Part shown: one piece after another, positions 25,384-39,500 of the stretch
Layout of the letters: each line of letters begins with the position of its first letter
Numbering within the stretch: position 1 is the stretch's first letter
From: Mya arenaria
Taxonomy: Eukaryota > Mollusca > Bivalvia > Myida > Myidae
Direction: 5' to 3'
Assembly (NCBI RefSeq): GCF_026914265.1
Contig: NC_069123.1
Span: 52,956,949-53,020,948, forward strand
Length of the DNA stretch: 64,000 bases
The notes under the pieces: generated by a model
Told to the model about the DNA's origin: nothing
The model's input: the letters and a program-made list of their open reading frames with translations, nothing else
The model's database searches: none
Made by a program: the position numbers and the translations under genes

Positions 25384-25840
25384 GCCACTCATCAAATATG
25401 CACTCCCTGTGTCAGATTCTATGCTGGCAATGTGTCAATGTTTTGTTTATGTGAGTTTATCAAGGTCTGCCCGCGTCCATTGGCTGCGTTATGGGTTGAA
25501 CCCACTGTGACACCATAACAACTTAAATTGTGTTTAAAATGCCACATGTGGCATGAGATAGAATTGACAGCAATTCACAGTCAAATCTAAATAAAGTGAA
25601 AAGAAACAGTGAGATACAAGAAATCCGAGAGCGATACCCTAGCTCTTTGCAAAGAGACTTCTTAGTTTTTTAACTTGCTCACCACTCATCTGATATGCAC
25701 TCCCTGTGTCAGCTTTTATGAGATAGAAGTGACAGCAATTCGCAGTCAAATCCAGACATTGGAAGACTTGAAGAAACAGAGTGAGATACAAGAGATCCGG
25801 GTGTTATACCCTAGCTCTTTGCAAAAAGACCTCTTGGTTC
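25384..25840. repeat. Direct duplication of a ~280-bp dispersed repeat (second copy shorter)
   Basis: 'atatgcactccctgtgtcag' occurs at about 25397 and 25692. 'taccctagctctttgca' follows each copy (about 25636 and 25807). The second copy lacks about 140 bp of the first. Part of the first copy also occurs, reversed, near 40950-41010. Confidence 0.65.
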
Positions 25841-25849
25841 TATAATATG

Positions 25850-26070
25850 ATCGGTATAAAGCACTTATACACAGGAAGTAACTTTCCTGGGTTGAACCAG
25901 CACTGAGTACCCCATTTTCCCAGTACTATCCTTTAAATGCTGAGTGCTAGGCAATGGAGCTACTGGTACCATATTTTAACGTCTTCCGGTTTGACGCCAC
26001 TCGGGTTTTAACCCTTTAACCTTCCGCATCCAAAGTGATGCCACTTAGCTTCGGGGGTGGTGCATCAGCC
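25850..26070 (-). mobile_element. tRNA-derived SINE (degraded)
   Basis: On the minus strand the head contains 'gaagctaagtggcatc' and 'ggttaaagggttaaaaccc', which resemble a tRNA gene's A and B boxes. The body carries 'ttaaatgctgagtgctag' and 'gggttgaaccagcactgagt', text I associate with bivalve SINEs. The boxes are decayed and no target duplication was confirmed. Confidence 0.45.
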
Positions 26071-26310
26071 AATGAGGTTGTATTCTAAGTCAGTCAGTCT
26101 ACAAGTAGGCCAATTAAATTCTTGTATTTTTCTGTATTATACATGTGTTATATAACATCTATTACTTTGGGTCAGAAAATATATCACTCTGCACGTTTGT
26201 AAGCAAATTAATTGGCAAAAATAGTTGCTTAACTCGCAATATTCTAGCAAGTCATTGATCTCATTTTGTATTGGTGATGAAGTTTTGTTTGCATACATAA
26301 GTACTTTTTA

Positions 26311-28920
26311 GCTCACCTTAGAAAGTGCTCAAGGTGAGCTATTGTGATCGGTCTATGTCTGTCGTCTGTCATCTGTCGTCCAGCGTCAACAATTGCTTAT
26401 AAATGTCATCTTCTCCTAAACCACTTGGACAATCTTAATGAAACTTTACAGGAATGATCCTTGGTTGGTGCTCTATCAAAATTGTTCAAAGAAATAAATT
26501 TCATGCAAAACTCTGGTTACCATGGCAACATTAAGGAAAAACTTCAAAACTTTTCTTGACAAAAACGATGAGGCCTAGAGCTTAGATATTTGGTATGTTA
26601 CATTGTCTAATAGTTGTCTACCATGTTTGTACAAATTATGCCCCTGGGGTCAAAATTGGCCCCACCTTGTGGGTAAGAAGTTCACTATGAATACATTTTG
26701 TTAAAATCTTTATAGTTATGTAAAGTTTACTCTTGAAGCAAGGGCAGTAAATCTTGCTCTATGGTCTCCCTTTCTAGCTCTTCACATAAGCTACCTTCGC
26801 TCTAAGTTTAATCAATATCTATCAATGCTAACTAAAGTTATTGGGCAGAAACCATTTTTCTATTTTTAGTAACGGTGAACTATGCATTGTCTATTTTTTA
26901 ATTTTCAAATTAGTCACTCTTAAGGTAATAATTGTTTTTTTTTCAAAGGTTTATATGTTAGGAAATAATATATCTCTTTATTTTGTAGAAGAATTTCATT
27001 TTTACCCAATGATGAATTTAATAATCAGACTTCCATTGAACTACACGTAGACCATTGTAATTTACAATCTTATCTTTTTCGTAGTTAGTGAATACACCTT
27101 ATATAAACAAGACTGTAACCGTCTAACACAGATGAGTAGTCATGTTGTGTTGGATTGATTATGATATATTAATATTATTGTAGGCTCTTCATAAAGTAGT
27201 TTTATTAAGTCCTCATAGTTTATAGAAGTTACATGTATATATTTTATTGGATGGTGCGCTGTCCGTCATTCCTGTGTCTAACACAATTGCTTGTGAAAAT
27301 CAAATTATGCCTCTGGGGTCAAAACTAGCTATACCATGAGGTTTTCTGTGGTGTCTGACACTGCTAGGCTGAGACCTTCAATAATTTGTGACGAGCATCA
27401 TATAGTGGACCTCTACCAAGATTGTGCAAATTACGCCCCTAGGGTCTAATTAATTCCCACCCTTTTTGACCTACTGTCTTATAAACCAGGTTTTCAACGA
27501 AAACCGGGTTATGAGAATGAGGTTGTCGTTGGGCGGGTAGGCGGGCGGGCGGGCGTCAAACATTGGTTTCTGTTCAATAACTTTAGTTAGGATTGATAGA
27601 TATTTATGAAACTTAGTGTGTAGGTAGCTTATGGGAAGAGCTAGCTTTGGATTGCTTTTGAGGGGGGTGGGGCTAAGGTCAAGGTCACTGTTACTAAAAA
27701 TAGAAAAATGGTTTCTGCCCAATAACTTTAGTTAGCATTGATAGATATTGACCAAACTTGGTGTGTAAGTTGCTTATGTGAAGAGCTAGCTTGGGATTGC
27801 TTTTGAGTGGGGAGGGGCTAAGGTCAAGGTCACTGTTACTTAAAATAGAAAAATGGTCAAGGTCACTGTTACTTAAAAAAGAAAAATGGTTTCTGCCCAA
27901 TAACTTTAGTTAGCATTGACAGATATTGATGAAACTTGGTGTGTAGGTAGCTTATGTGAAGAGCTAGCTTTGGATTGCTTTTGAGGGGGGTGGAGCTAAG
28001 GTCAAGGTCACTGTTACTAAAAATAGAAAAATGGTTTCTGCCCAATAACTTTAGTTAGGATTGATAGATATTGACGAAAGTTGGTGTGTAGGTACTAGTA
28101 GCTTATGTGATGAGCAAGCTTGGAATTTCTTGTGAGGGGGGTTGGGTCAAGGTCACCGTTACTAAAAATAGAAAAATGGTTTCTGCCCAATAACTTTAGT
28201 TAGCATTGATAGATATTGATTAAACTTAGAGCGAAGGTAGCTTATGTGAAGAGCTAGCTTGGGAGGTGGGGTCAAGGTCACTGTTCCTAAAAATAGAAAA
28301 ATGTTTTTCTGCCCAACAACTTAGTTAGAATTAATGGATAGTGATGAATCTTAGTGTGAATGTAGCTTATATGAAGCTGCAGATTGAACTTGCTCATACA
28401 ACAAATTAATTGGCTATAATTTCTGATTGCCCATAACAAAAACCTGGTTTCGTCGCATTGTGGCGCTTCTAGTTTTTGAAACTACAGCCAAGAATTTTTG
28501 ACCATGTTCACAATTCTGCAAACAAATAACAATGTTGTGGTTGGATGACCTTGACTGTGAGATGTTAGCCTACCTATTTTTGAAGCTACAGCAATGAAAT
28601 TTGGACCATGTGTAGAGTTTTGAAAACAAATATCAATATTGTCCTCGGATGACCTTGACTGTGACTTTTTGACCTTCTCTATTGTTTTAAATGTGCAGCA
28701 ATAACATTTTGACCATGTGTACAGTTTTGAAAACAAATATCAATGCTGTGCTTGGATTACCTTTTTTGTACCTTTTCGACCTTTCTTATTTTTGAAGCTA
28801 GTTTTGGAATTTTGATCATATGTACAGCTTTGAGAACATATATCAAGCTATATTGTTTACAAAGGTTAAACACTTTGACTCAGGTGAGCGATTTAGGGCC
28901 ATCATGGCCCTCTGGTTTCT
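26311..28920 (-). mobile_element. F1 element, reversed, split by an F4 element
   Basis: On the minus strand it opens at 'agggccatgatggccct' (28898-28914) and closes with the hairpin agctcacctt/aaggtgagct near 26314-26344. A tandem core with 'tttgaccatgtgtacagttt' is left at 28480-28830. The F4 element occupies 27474-28478. One reversed F4 unit also lies at about 26745-26875. Confidence 0.65.
27474..28478. mobile_element. F4 core-repeat element nested in F1
   Basis: The left end is a palindrome, aaccaggttttcaacgaaaa-ccgggtt. The right end is 'aacctggtttcgtcgcattg' plus 'tggcgcttctag'. A GC-rich (GGGC)n tract follows the left end. About six units of ~145 bp each contain 'cccaataactttagttag' and 'aaggtcaaggtcactgtt'; one unit has a small internal duplication. 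Confidence 0.7.
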
Positions 28921-29840
28921 CAATTAATTGCTACGTGGCGACAAAACCCCCAGTTAAAAATGCGCCAAAAATGTTTATCTGTACACAAACATATCCTAAC
29001 ACAAACATTTTTTTGTTTTGTTTCTATCGTTAAAGTAAAATTAGTTAAACATATAATAATGTATTTTAATTAAAAAATGCATCAACCTATTATGCGCTTA
29101 GGCCTGATACCTAGGATAAAGAATAATGGCCAATTAAGTCATATAATATCTTCAATGATCCTGTTATTTTTGATGTTCACAAAATAAAATCCACATAAAT
29201 ATTGAACACAGTTTGAGAAGCTCTTGTAAGTTGCAGTTATAGAAAACTAACGATGCTTTTACACCAAAAATATGAAAAGAGGCAAGAAAATGGTCAAAGA
29301 ATACATTTGATGAAAAATAGTTCATTTTTGAGTGTTATATCTTGGTGAAAAAAAATCGTTCATTTTCATGAAGAAGCTTTATGAAATCCGGCCTAGGTCA
29401 CCATTATTACCCGCATGTCAACGCTCGATGATATGATGCTAATTTCTGTTAGAGACTCTTCTTTAATCAATCTAGTGCATTCAAAATTTCTCTCTGAATA
29501 AAACAAAACAAAAACTATCAAGATGTCGGTCACCCGACGAAGTCTTCGTGCACAGATAAGGCATCTTGATAAACAACACGGAACATGGTATCAACACTGA
29601 AAATAGAAAGTTCCTTGATTGGTTGCAGTAACGTGACAAAGGGTTATAGTCCGCTATCAGCATACAGGCCAGCATAGCACAGATAAGGCGTAGTTTTAGC
29701 TGATGTATATAGTGATATCAACAATCCAAATAGGTTTCGTAGATCAGAAGTCCGTATGAAATGTACTCGCTTGAACTCATACTGGTATGTTTGTTGTTTG
29801 AGACGTTAATCAGTATTTGGAGTATATTTCTAAGGAAAAA
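28921..29840. other. Gene-free stretch upstream of the SRCR gene
   Basis: AT-rich with no recognisable exon. 'gcacagataaggc' occurs twice, about 126 bp apart (29551 and 29677). The SRCR promoter probably lies here. Confidence 0.4.
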
Positions 29841-29972
29841 ATGTTTTTATTTCTTACACATAAGTTTGTATATTGACATATATTGAAAGAAAAACAGCGG
29901 TCTCTACAGTTGAAATCAACTGAAATACCATATCACTGTTTTTTTAGGTACTGTCTTGTTGGTTTGTTTTCG
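29841..29972 (+). CDS. Possible leader exons of the SRCR gene
   Basis: 29841-29863 (ATG) and 29948-29972 could join in phase 2 to give MFLFLTHKYCLVGLFS, a plausible short signal peptide. The second exon has a strong acceptor (ctgttttttt-ag) and a perfect donor (gtaagt). The first donor (gtttgt) is weak. The frame then runs in phase 0 into the SRCR exon at 30276. The body needs a signal peptide, since it looks secreted, but this exact leader is inference. Confidence 0.3.
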
Positions 29973-30275
29973 GTAAGTCTGCTCTTTTTAATTCTAAGAT
30001 AAGATTCAATTCTAAGATAAGTTTCACTTGCGGATTATGGATTGTTGCCGTAGATAATCCCGTTGACAGATATAAACTACTTGCTTCAGTTCAATGACTT
30101 ATTTCTTGCACAATCTGTGAAATATGTTAAAACCTACTTCAATCTCGTCTCCATGCCCGCGTGACTGTTACATAAATTAGCACGACACCATGGCGACATG
30201 TGGCATGTCATTTAGGTGATATGTTCTACATCAAACTTAAATAGTTATACACACTTAATAAAAGGTGAGTGCCAG

Positions 30276-30482
30276 CAACTAGCCCACAATGTGACGGGGG
30301 TGCGGCTGACGGGCGGCAGCGGTAATGGCACGGGGCTGCTACAGATATATTACAATGGCGAGTGGGTTTCCGTCTACTCCACGTCAACGTCATACTTTTC
30401 ACAGATGGACGCCAAGGTCGCCTGCCGCATGCTCGGATATGAAAACACGTACGTACGTTGGCATGTGTCAAAATGAATCAAT

Positions 30483-30532
<50 letters not shown>

Positions 30533-33500
30533 GTAAACATAATATTAATTAACGCGCTTTGAATAGCCACGGTTTTAACCGGTTCAATCAGTGTAAGCAT
30601 CATGCCTTTCAGAATTGCAGTGTCTTTGTTTTGGCATGGTGATATTAACGTAACTATGCTGTTGTTGGTGTTTCAGGGGGATAGCTTACGTTTTCGGCAC
30701 AGGTATCGGGTACCGTCTATTTACTGCAAACAGCGGTATTCGGCTGTACAATCACAGGTTCGGTTGCCATGGCGACGAGGTGGACTTCGCGCACTGTCCG
30801 AACTCGGGCTCATGGTCCCTCCAGACGAATCCATCACTCGGCTTCAACTATGACGTCGCCATCACGTGTGGACGTAAATATTTTATTTTTGTTAAATATT
30901 ACATTAAATCCCAAATGTATGGTGTATGATGGCCTATAAATGCCGGAGAATAACCTGATTGCGAATTGTTTAAGCCTTCTATAAGTGCCCCTCCCCTCCA
31001 AAAAAAAACACAACAAAAAACAATAACAAAAACAATCAACAAAAACAAAACAACAACAAAAACAACAACAAACAACTGTTTACAGTACGCAACCTCTGTT
31101 TGTTGATCTAAATCTTCTTGCCTTGATCCCTCTTACCAGATCTCCGATCTGAATATCCTGCTGTGCAGTTTTGGAAGTTTTATTATAGAAATGGACCCTA
31201 AATAGCCCTGAGCCAATAAACGTATACACATGAAATTGGCCCCTGCTGTGACACCAGTGCAATTAGCAGGATATGCACAGCAGGGGGTTATCATGCCAAG
31301 CCTTCCTTAAACTAGTCTTTAAACCACGTTCTCAGGTCAGGTAACATAACGGCATTGACATGCCACCGTACTTCGTATCGTAATTCGGAATCTACCATCG
31401 GTAGATTGACATAACATCTTTAACATTTGACATGGATTTTATTAAAGATGAAATGCTCATTTTTTTATTAAGAGTGATGGTATGTACTTACACCAAATAA
31501 ATGATAATGCGACCGTGTCACATCAAACCATTTATTTGTGTAAGTATACACTCACAACCTTTATTTTTACCAAGTGCCTTTAACACTTTTACAATCAAAA
31601 TCAAAGCACTGTAAGCGTTGACAAGCGTTCGGCCTGCTACGATTTGTGAGTATAGTCATGCAATACCGAATGGAACGGGAAAATGTGAACATTTTTAAGT
31701 TTGTCTCAGTTGTTTCAGCACAGGGCCTTGAAAACCACTGATGTAAATATGTTCATTTTGTCCACAAGTGACAGAGGTTGGAGGCAAAAATAAGACGCAT
31801 CAGTGCATACAGGGAATAAATAGTATATGGGTGATTCCGATCCAGAGGAATTTTGTGCGACGATCATGTCATTGTTGAAGAGACATTAAACATAAACTTC
31901 ATTAACCTGTCCAATGCCTTTGGTTTAGCGTATATTATATTTTAATAGAAACTGCCTTAATGGTTTATCCGTGGCAGTGCATTGTTTATGAAACCAAAGT
32001 TCCGGATAAAGTTTCGTATGCAGTTGAATAGTACTCCAGGCTTTTGTAATTATTTGGGATTTCCACATTAAATGAGTATTTCAAGTGACTGATACTCGAT
32101 GGTTTTGATTCAATTGAGTATCAGCATACACAATAAAAGTATTTGCGAAGGAATTCATCAGCATGCATACACTATATTAAGATGTTTATTTTTATTTGTT
32201 TTAAAATGACTATATACTCACAAAACGTAGCATGTCGAAAGCCCTTCAAAGCTTTAAGCGCTTTGATTCAAACCGACAATATATAGCTTGTAGGGACACT
32301 GCTGTTCGGTCTTAGCTTAAAAGCCACATGATACGTCTATATACTACATACAAAATATATTCATGGTAAAAAGCTCAGTATAAAAGAAGTATTTCATGAG
32401 TAAATCGCTGCTATGTTCGTTGTTTCCATCAGGCACACAGCTCCGACTCATGGACGGGGACACAGCGCACTCCGGCAGAGTGGAAGTCAATATTAACGTA
32501 CGTTTAACTTATTTTACCATATCATTTCGGACCATACTGTGTGTTGTTGTTTTTTTCAAAATGTTTTGGTGTATATGAATGAAGTCCTAAACGTACGGTA
32601 GTTTGTTTCAGGGTAAGTGGTCGACGATATGTGACAGCAGTTTTGACGACGCGGACGCTAGGGTCGTGTGTGACATGCTGGGATACCATGACACGTAAAG
32701 CATTTTGTCCAACTTATGACGGGGTTTGACGGGGGCGTTAGATCAGTCATCATGTTCATAAAGCATCTTAGTCACAACTTTCAAGTTAAAACTATATCAA
32801 GGCGTCTATTTCTTACAAAATGTATTCATATGCTATACATCAAAAAGACAAGATTATCACTAATTGTCATATTTTATGTGTACAAACATTTTTAGATTTC
32901 TTTATATTCAATTTAGACTGTCCGTTAATATCACAATCATTTGCCCCCCGATGGCAAATATAGCGGGGGAAGTATTTATGGTCGCGTTTATCGGGGCGTC
33001 TTTCGATGCAACTTTATTTGCCAGAAATAAACGTTAATTGAGGAAATGAAAATGAAAACAAACAGCACTTTATTTCATAAATAAGTTATTACTGACAATG
33101 TTCAATGCAAAAACAACTGCAGATCATGTGCTGTTGTGAAACATCTACATTTATACCAGCGTTGAATACCACAATACACGTAATGCGTTCGTTGTGTACC
33201 GTTGGCGATTTGGCTAGGAAAATCTCGTTATCATAAATAATGAGGCAGTTTCATTGGTTCCGCTTGGAAACCTCTCCGGAAATATGATGTTCATGTACAT
33301 GTGTGCAGAGACAGTATACTACTGTATTTCCATAGAAAAGATTTTCTGACGATAACTCCACTTGAACTTGGTCCGGCTGATCACAACTAATCGAAACAAC
33401 CAGCTACTTTGACCACTCGCCTGTCGAGCCAACGGACAGCAATGCCTATTGCAGAGTATTTAATTGTAACATGAGATTACATTGGAAGAAGAGTTGTCTC

Positions 33501-36500
33501 GTCTGCCTCATGCATATTCATATGAACGAGATTTTGTCAGTCAATTTTGACAGTAGTGTACCAGGGGTGTCCAGGTGTATATTTATCTGAACCATCGAAA
33601 AGACGAGGCCGTCGAAAAGACGATACGCCGGGATAAATGGCAATTTTAAACGCGTAAAATCCGACGTAACCCTTGTATTCTTCTGAAAAGAATTTTTTTT
33701 TTAGAATTTCGACAAAACAGTGAATATAGAAATTATGTATTTATTACAGTCCTGTTTCTAAGATAATTTTTTTCTGGCGAATAATAACTTTAAACAACTT
33801 TTAGAAACGAAATATCTCTGAGGAAAAATCAAGTTTTGCGTTATGATATTTGACGTGAAATACAAACGGGAGCAAATTTACCCAACCTCCAGACATGGGG
33901 CAAATTTGCCCCTGAGAGTAGATTACCCCCTGTGAATATTTGTGTATTTATTATTTAAGGACACATTTGTTCCCGAGCTTAAATCTCGCCATTTAAACTG
34001 GGTATTAGTTGAACATTTCAGTAATATAGCCCCACACCGTTCATGTTCTTCTCATTTGATGACAATGAGGAATTGGTTTTCAAACCTTACGGAAATTCAA
34101 AGAGACAAATACAGCTAAAGGATCCCCGCAAGCACACGTTGGTACTGTTATATATTTAAAAAAAATGCATGTTTTAGAAAATAAAACAGTACACTTTGCA
34201 AGGCATTATTTGTATATGTTAAAATTTATTTCAGTGGAATTGCCAAGTCTTTCAAAGGTTCCCATTTCGGACAGGGCCAAGGGGACGTGGTGTTAACCTC
34301 GCTTGCCTGTCGGGGTACGGAGATGGACATTCTCAACTGCTCTCCGGGCTGGGGATCCTCCTGTAACCACAGAAACGATGCTGGCGTCAACTGCGATAGT
34401 AAATGTTTTTGCAAAGGGGTTGTTACTTTGTATAGGCTAATGCTTATATAAATGAAAAATGTGGTACAGTAAATGGTCGTCATTGCTGTGTATCATGTTA
34501 AAACTACAAACAATTAGATTTTGCATTAATTGCGTGTGGTGTTGATGCCTGCTCAACTTACTTATTGTCAAGCCAAATCCAATCATGAAATGTGGAGGAG
34601 AAATGGTCAACATCGAGCGGACTACATATTTCAACCACCGACCACATTTATAAAAAAAAAGTCGGTGTATATTTCAGGCACTGGTATCCGATTGGTGGAC
34701 GGCCCATCGAACACGTCAGGACGAGTGGAGGTATTCCATGGCGGCCAATGGGGAACTATCTGCGCATCCTCATATTTCGACCAGCGAGACGTCCATGTAA
34801 TCTGCAGGATGCTCGGCGTCAACAACCCGTGAGTAAATGAAGCACATTATTGGCTGTATCGGTCAATGATGGTCAAATCATTCAAATTTTTATCGTGTTA
34901 GTCTTTACAGCTTGTTGATAGGATCCAGCCCAGCAGTTCGACGTCGGAATGACGTTTTATTATATGCTTTTGGTGGTTTAGTGTTTTCTCAGTGAAATAG
35001 TAAGGATATTTCACTGCTTCTTACAATGAAATATACAATTATGTTCACTGTTTAAGAGTTTTAGCCCGCTTTAGTCAGAATCAAATTTCAGCTCGCACCC
35101 ATTTGGGACACAATTTTAAAGACGTCATTTTAAGTTCGCATACAATTTGCCGTATAGTAAGTGTAAGATGGCAATAAATTTCGTCTTGTAAACATCAACA
35201 GTAAATAGTTAACTTGTTACTACACCAATCATGAAATATAGCTTTTGGTACTCACTCGGTGAAATATTCACAATCTTACACTGAATCAACGAATTATCCC
35301 CTATATATACATTCCTGACATTAACTCCGACGTCCAACCAACGTCAATTCCTAGTGTGTTTTTTTGTATAAAGCCGACGTTAGGATAACGACCAAACTGA
35401 CGCTAAAGTCATGTCGACGTTGGGATATGAGTCTGTGCAACAGCGTAAAACCGGATTAAGACCAAGATGCACTTTTTTATGTTTATGATGTGTTATTTTT
35501 TTTTTATTTCGCAGGAGTGTCTGTTCTTTAAAACTTTTCAAGACAAGGGAAATAGTGTGCCTAATCATTTCGTTGCATTTTCCCATTAAGCATATTTCCA
35601 TCGTATAGGAATGTTTTCGGCTACCCATACGCGTTTTACGGCGAGGGTAACGGCGTGGTGATGCTGAGCCAGCTTCGCTGTGACGGCTCAGAGTCGGACA
35701 TCGCGCAATGCCCATCCTCTGAGTGGACGGTCACCGGCCATGCACAAACCTCTTCATGCCTTAACCACGCGTACGACGCTGGTGTGAACTGTGATGGCGG
35801 TAGGTTTAATCAACACAAACAATCTCAAAATATATGTATAGCATAAGTTCTGTTTTTCCGCTTAAAGAGCAATACTATGAATATTGGATCATAACTCGTT
35901 CATATAATGCACTTTTATAATATGATAATCCCAACGGTATGTATTTAGAGACGCAGGTTCGGTTGACGGACGGGGTGTCAGAGGCTTCCGGTCGTCTTGA
36001 GATTTTGCACAACGGACACTGGGGCAGCGTCTCCAGCTCCGGTTTCGACAACCACGACTTAGAGGTCGTCTGTAGAATGCTGGGCTTTGAACACACGTGC
36101 GTTTCATGATATGTTTTAATAACATACAGCTTAGTCTATTGTATTAGTTACAGATAATCGAAATTAGCGTCCTTGTTGTCCATGTGAACTTCGGTCTTGG
36201 CACACGTGTTCACTACACGCATGTAAACGAAGAATTGAGGGAACTATCGGTAATTATAGCTGGAACGCAAAAAATGGCAGACGCCTTAATATTGACGTCA
36301 ATGGCATATTTTGAAGACTCGTCGTTTCAAACTGTTTCGAAGTTTGAAAATTGTAAAAACAGTCCCTAATTTGGCATATACTGTTTTGTGTGTATATAAA
36401 TTTTCAGACATTAACTCGAAAATTCGCTGAGGATCGCGTTCAGCCTTAAGAATGATTTTCGGTTCTCATACGCTCCATTACTGCTCTTTGGTAGACGATT

Positions 36501-39500
36501 TTTAGACTATCTACGCTGAGTTTAGTCCTAGATGTTCCAGAAATTATTACCGAACGCAAGTGTCCCATCTCCTGCGGAGTTTGTTATTATAACCTGGCGT
36601 GACCCTGAAGCGAGCTTATTTGTAATGGTGTATTTTTTATATTACTTTTATAAGAGAAGAAACAAAAATGATTGCCTAAATGTCAAAATAGTTGTATCTC
36701 AGGTTTCGCGTTGCTAATGCTTCAAATACTATGATTTGCCTGCTATACAATAACAAAATACTATTCATTTTATGACTTTTAGGCGTATACTTTTCTAATA
36801 AGATGTTTTCATTTATTTATTTTTGCATAAAAGCTTCGTTCCGGTGTATTCTTGGCATAGTTTTTTTTAGACATTAGGCTTTCAATTTATATTAGCACAC
36901 CTGCCCTGATACGACAGTGAGTTATGCATATGTTTGGTCAAGCAAAGTAGTTCGGATTAAACCTGTAAAACACCCAAATAGTGCGAAGCATTCATACCAG
37001 CACTAGTACTATTTCTACAAAGATACTTTATACATAAAACATAGATAACATTAATTTATCAATAAAACTTGAAAAGCACAATCATATTCTCATTCTTAGA
37101 ACAGAAAATTTCCGATAATCTAAAAAATAGTTTCTACATACATTAACTGACCACACATTTGTCCTCACCGCGGGAAAATCGACCATCTGATAAGCTCTGC
37201 ATTTTGAAAGGAATTATTGCTGAAGTTGTTCGTAAAATAAAATTATTTTCCTTAAACAATTAAAACGTGTTTGTTCATAAAACTTGCCTATCGTATGATA
37301 TATAATCAAAGAACCGAAAAACCTTTAGAAGCGATTGAAAATGGGCGTGCATTATATGATAAGATCATTGATAACCTTAAATACATGGGGATGGAGGATA
37401 CGTCGACTGAAGTGATAAGCTGTGCATTTTGAAAGGAATTATTGCTGAAGTTGTTTGCAAAAAAATATTTTCCTTAAACAAAACGTGTATGTTCATAAAA
37501 GGAAATTATTTATATGATGTATTATACTTTCTTATCGTATGATATCTAATCAAAGCAACGAAAAACCTTTTGAAACGAGTGAAAGGGGCATGCATTGTAA
37601 CCTTAATTACATGGGGATGGGGGATTACGACGATTTAAGTGACTTTTACATAAACGAAATGACACCAGACGCCATAACATAGATATTGATATTATGTTTG
37701 TTGGCCTCGCCCAATGTGGGCACTAGCAGTCTTGGTCCTCGGTTTTCACAGTTTTCACTTTTATCTATGTGCCATTTACCCATTCTCTTTGTTCAAATAC
37801 AATTTGCAACTCTCACATATTTGCCCGCAGATAGTCTTTCAGCGCATTCGCGCTTTGATTTCTCCTGTGTTTCAGTCCGCGAGCGTTCTTCAAGACGGGT
37901 GGGTATTATGGACAGGGTTTCGGGGAGGTTATAGCAAGCGGCCTTCAGTGTAACGGCGGGGAAGCGGACATAGGCCTGTGTGCCGCCACCTGGTGGCCTA
38001 AAACCAAGCCCGGTGACCATAAGCAGGATGTCGGCATCAACTGCGATGGAGGTACAAAACTCGCTCAGGAATGGTACAGACTGTGTTAGGGAGCGAAGAC
38101 ATAGATGCAGTTAAAAAATTGTTATATCGCGTAATGTTGGTTTGCGGTGTTTATCAAAGTTTATCAAATATACTAACACACAAGGATTACAGAAACATGA
38201 GCGCGTTTCTACACTTTTAGATATGCACATATACACTTGCAGTGGTTCCTATTCGCCTTGCGAATATCGGTAGCAGCAGCACGAACGGTTCCGGGAGGGT
38301 GGAAGTCCTCCACAACGGGCTGTATGGCACCGTCTGTAACAACAACTTCGACCGCCTCGACCTAATCGTCGTTTGTCGCATGCTGGGCTTTGACAACATA
38401 CCGTGTGTTCATTTCTACGATTTTAAGCTATTTCAAATACAATTAACACATTGTGGCATAAGCGCAGTGCCGCAGGTATATTAATGCATATATATATATA
38501 AATCACGTAAACATGTCGTTTAGTTTAAAGAAAACACCATCCACATGCGTTTTAGCTAATAGCATTCATTCGCAGGTTTTGATCGATTAACCTCTAACAC
38601 AATTTTCATCCCGTAGATGCATGCACAGTTTATAAACTTGGATATGTATGATTAGCGTCCACTTTCCTCCAATCTGTAGTCGGAGCGCGTACTGGCACCC
38701 AGCGGGTACAGACCCTGTCGCCCAAGGACTGGGGGAGATTGTTGTGTCCGACCTGACATGTAATGGTATCGAATATTCCATCGGCCAGTGCGGAGGTCGC
38801 TGGCCCGCCTACAGCAGCTGTGACCATTCTAAGGACGTTTTTGTCAACTGTAACGGAGGTGGGAACCTTATACCTAGATAAAACACATGTGACATAAAGG
38901 TATTTGCGTTAACGGGCCTAAGTATGTAAACAAATGTACCCCGAATGTTCAGAAAAACAGCTTTTAAGTCTTAGATATGCTGGAAAATTCGCTCACGGCA
39001 TTAAAGATGCCTGGCCGCAATAGCAGGACGGGCATGCACATTATTAAGTCAGTCTAGTATACACCCATTGAGGATATATAGATATACGTGTGAACCGATA
39101 TAGTAACGTCATAGCAGTTTTTATGACGCTATTAGATTCGAACTTTGACGGATGAGGTTGTTTAGCCTGTATACTCCCGGTGTTTTTTTTCAGCGTCTGA
39201 AGCGTTGCGGCTGGTGGGCGGCACGAACAAGTACAACGGTCGAGTGGAGATCCAGCACGCCGGGAACTGGGGGACAATCTGTGACAGCTCCTTCGACCGC
39301 GCAGACGCAGTCGTCATCTGCAGAATACTCGGATTCCAACAGCCGTCAGTATAATAACGACATCGATATTATATTAGCATTTGGGTGGTAATACAATGAC
39401 TGCTCAAACATCCTAATGAAGCTTAGAAAATAATTCCCTGTAAGTAAAACTTTATCTTAGTGAGGGGCATCACGATCCCCTCCGGCGCCTTGCTTAGAGA

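Noticed and set aside
31080-31262. 60-codon minus-strand frame with [14 protein letters not shown]
   Set aside because: Looks faintly protein-like but has no neighbour, splice site or family. Too weak to call as a gene or an element.
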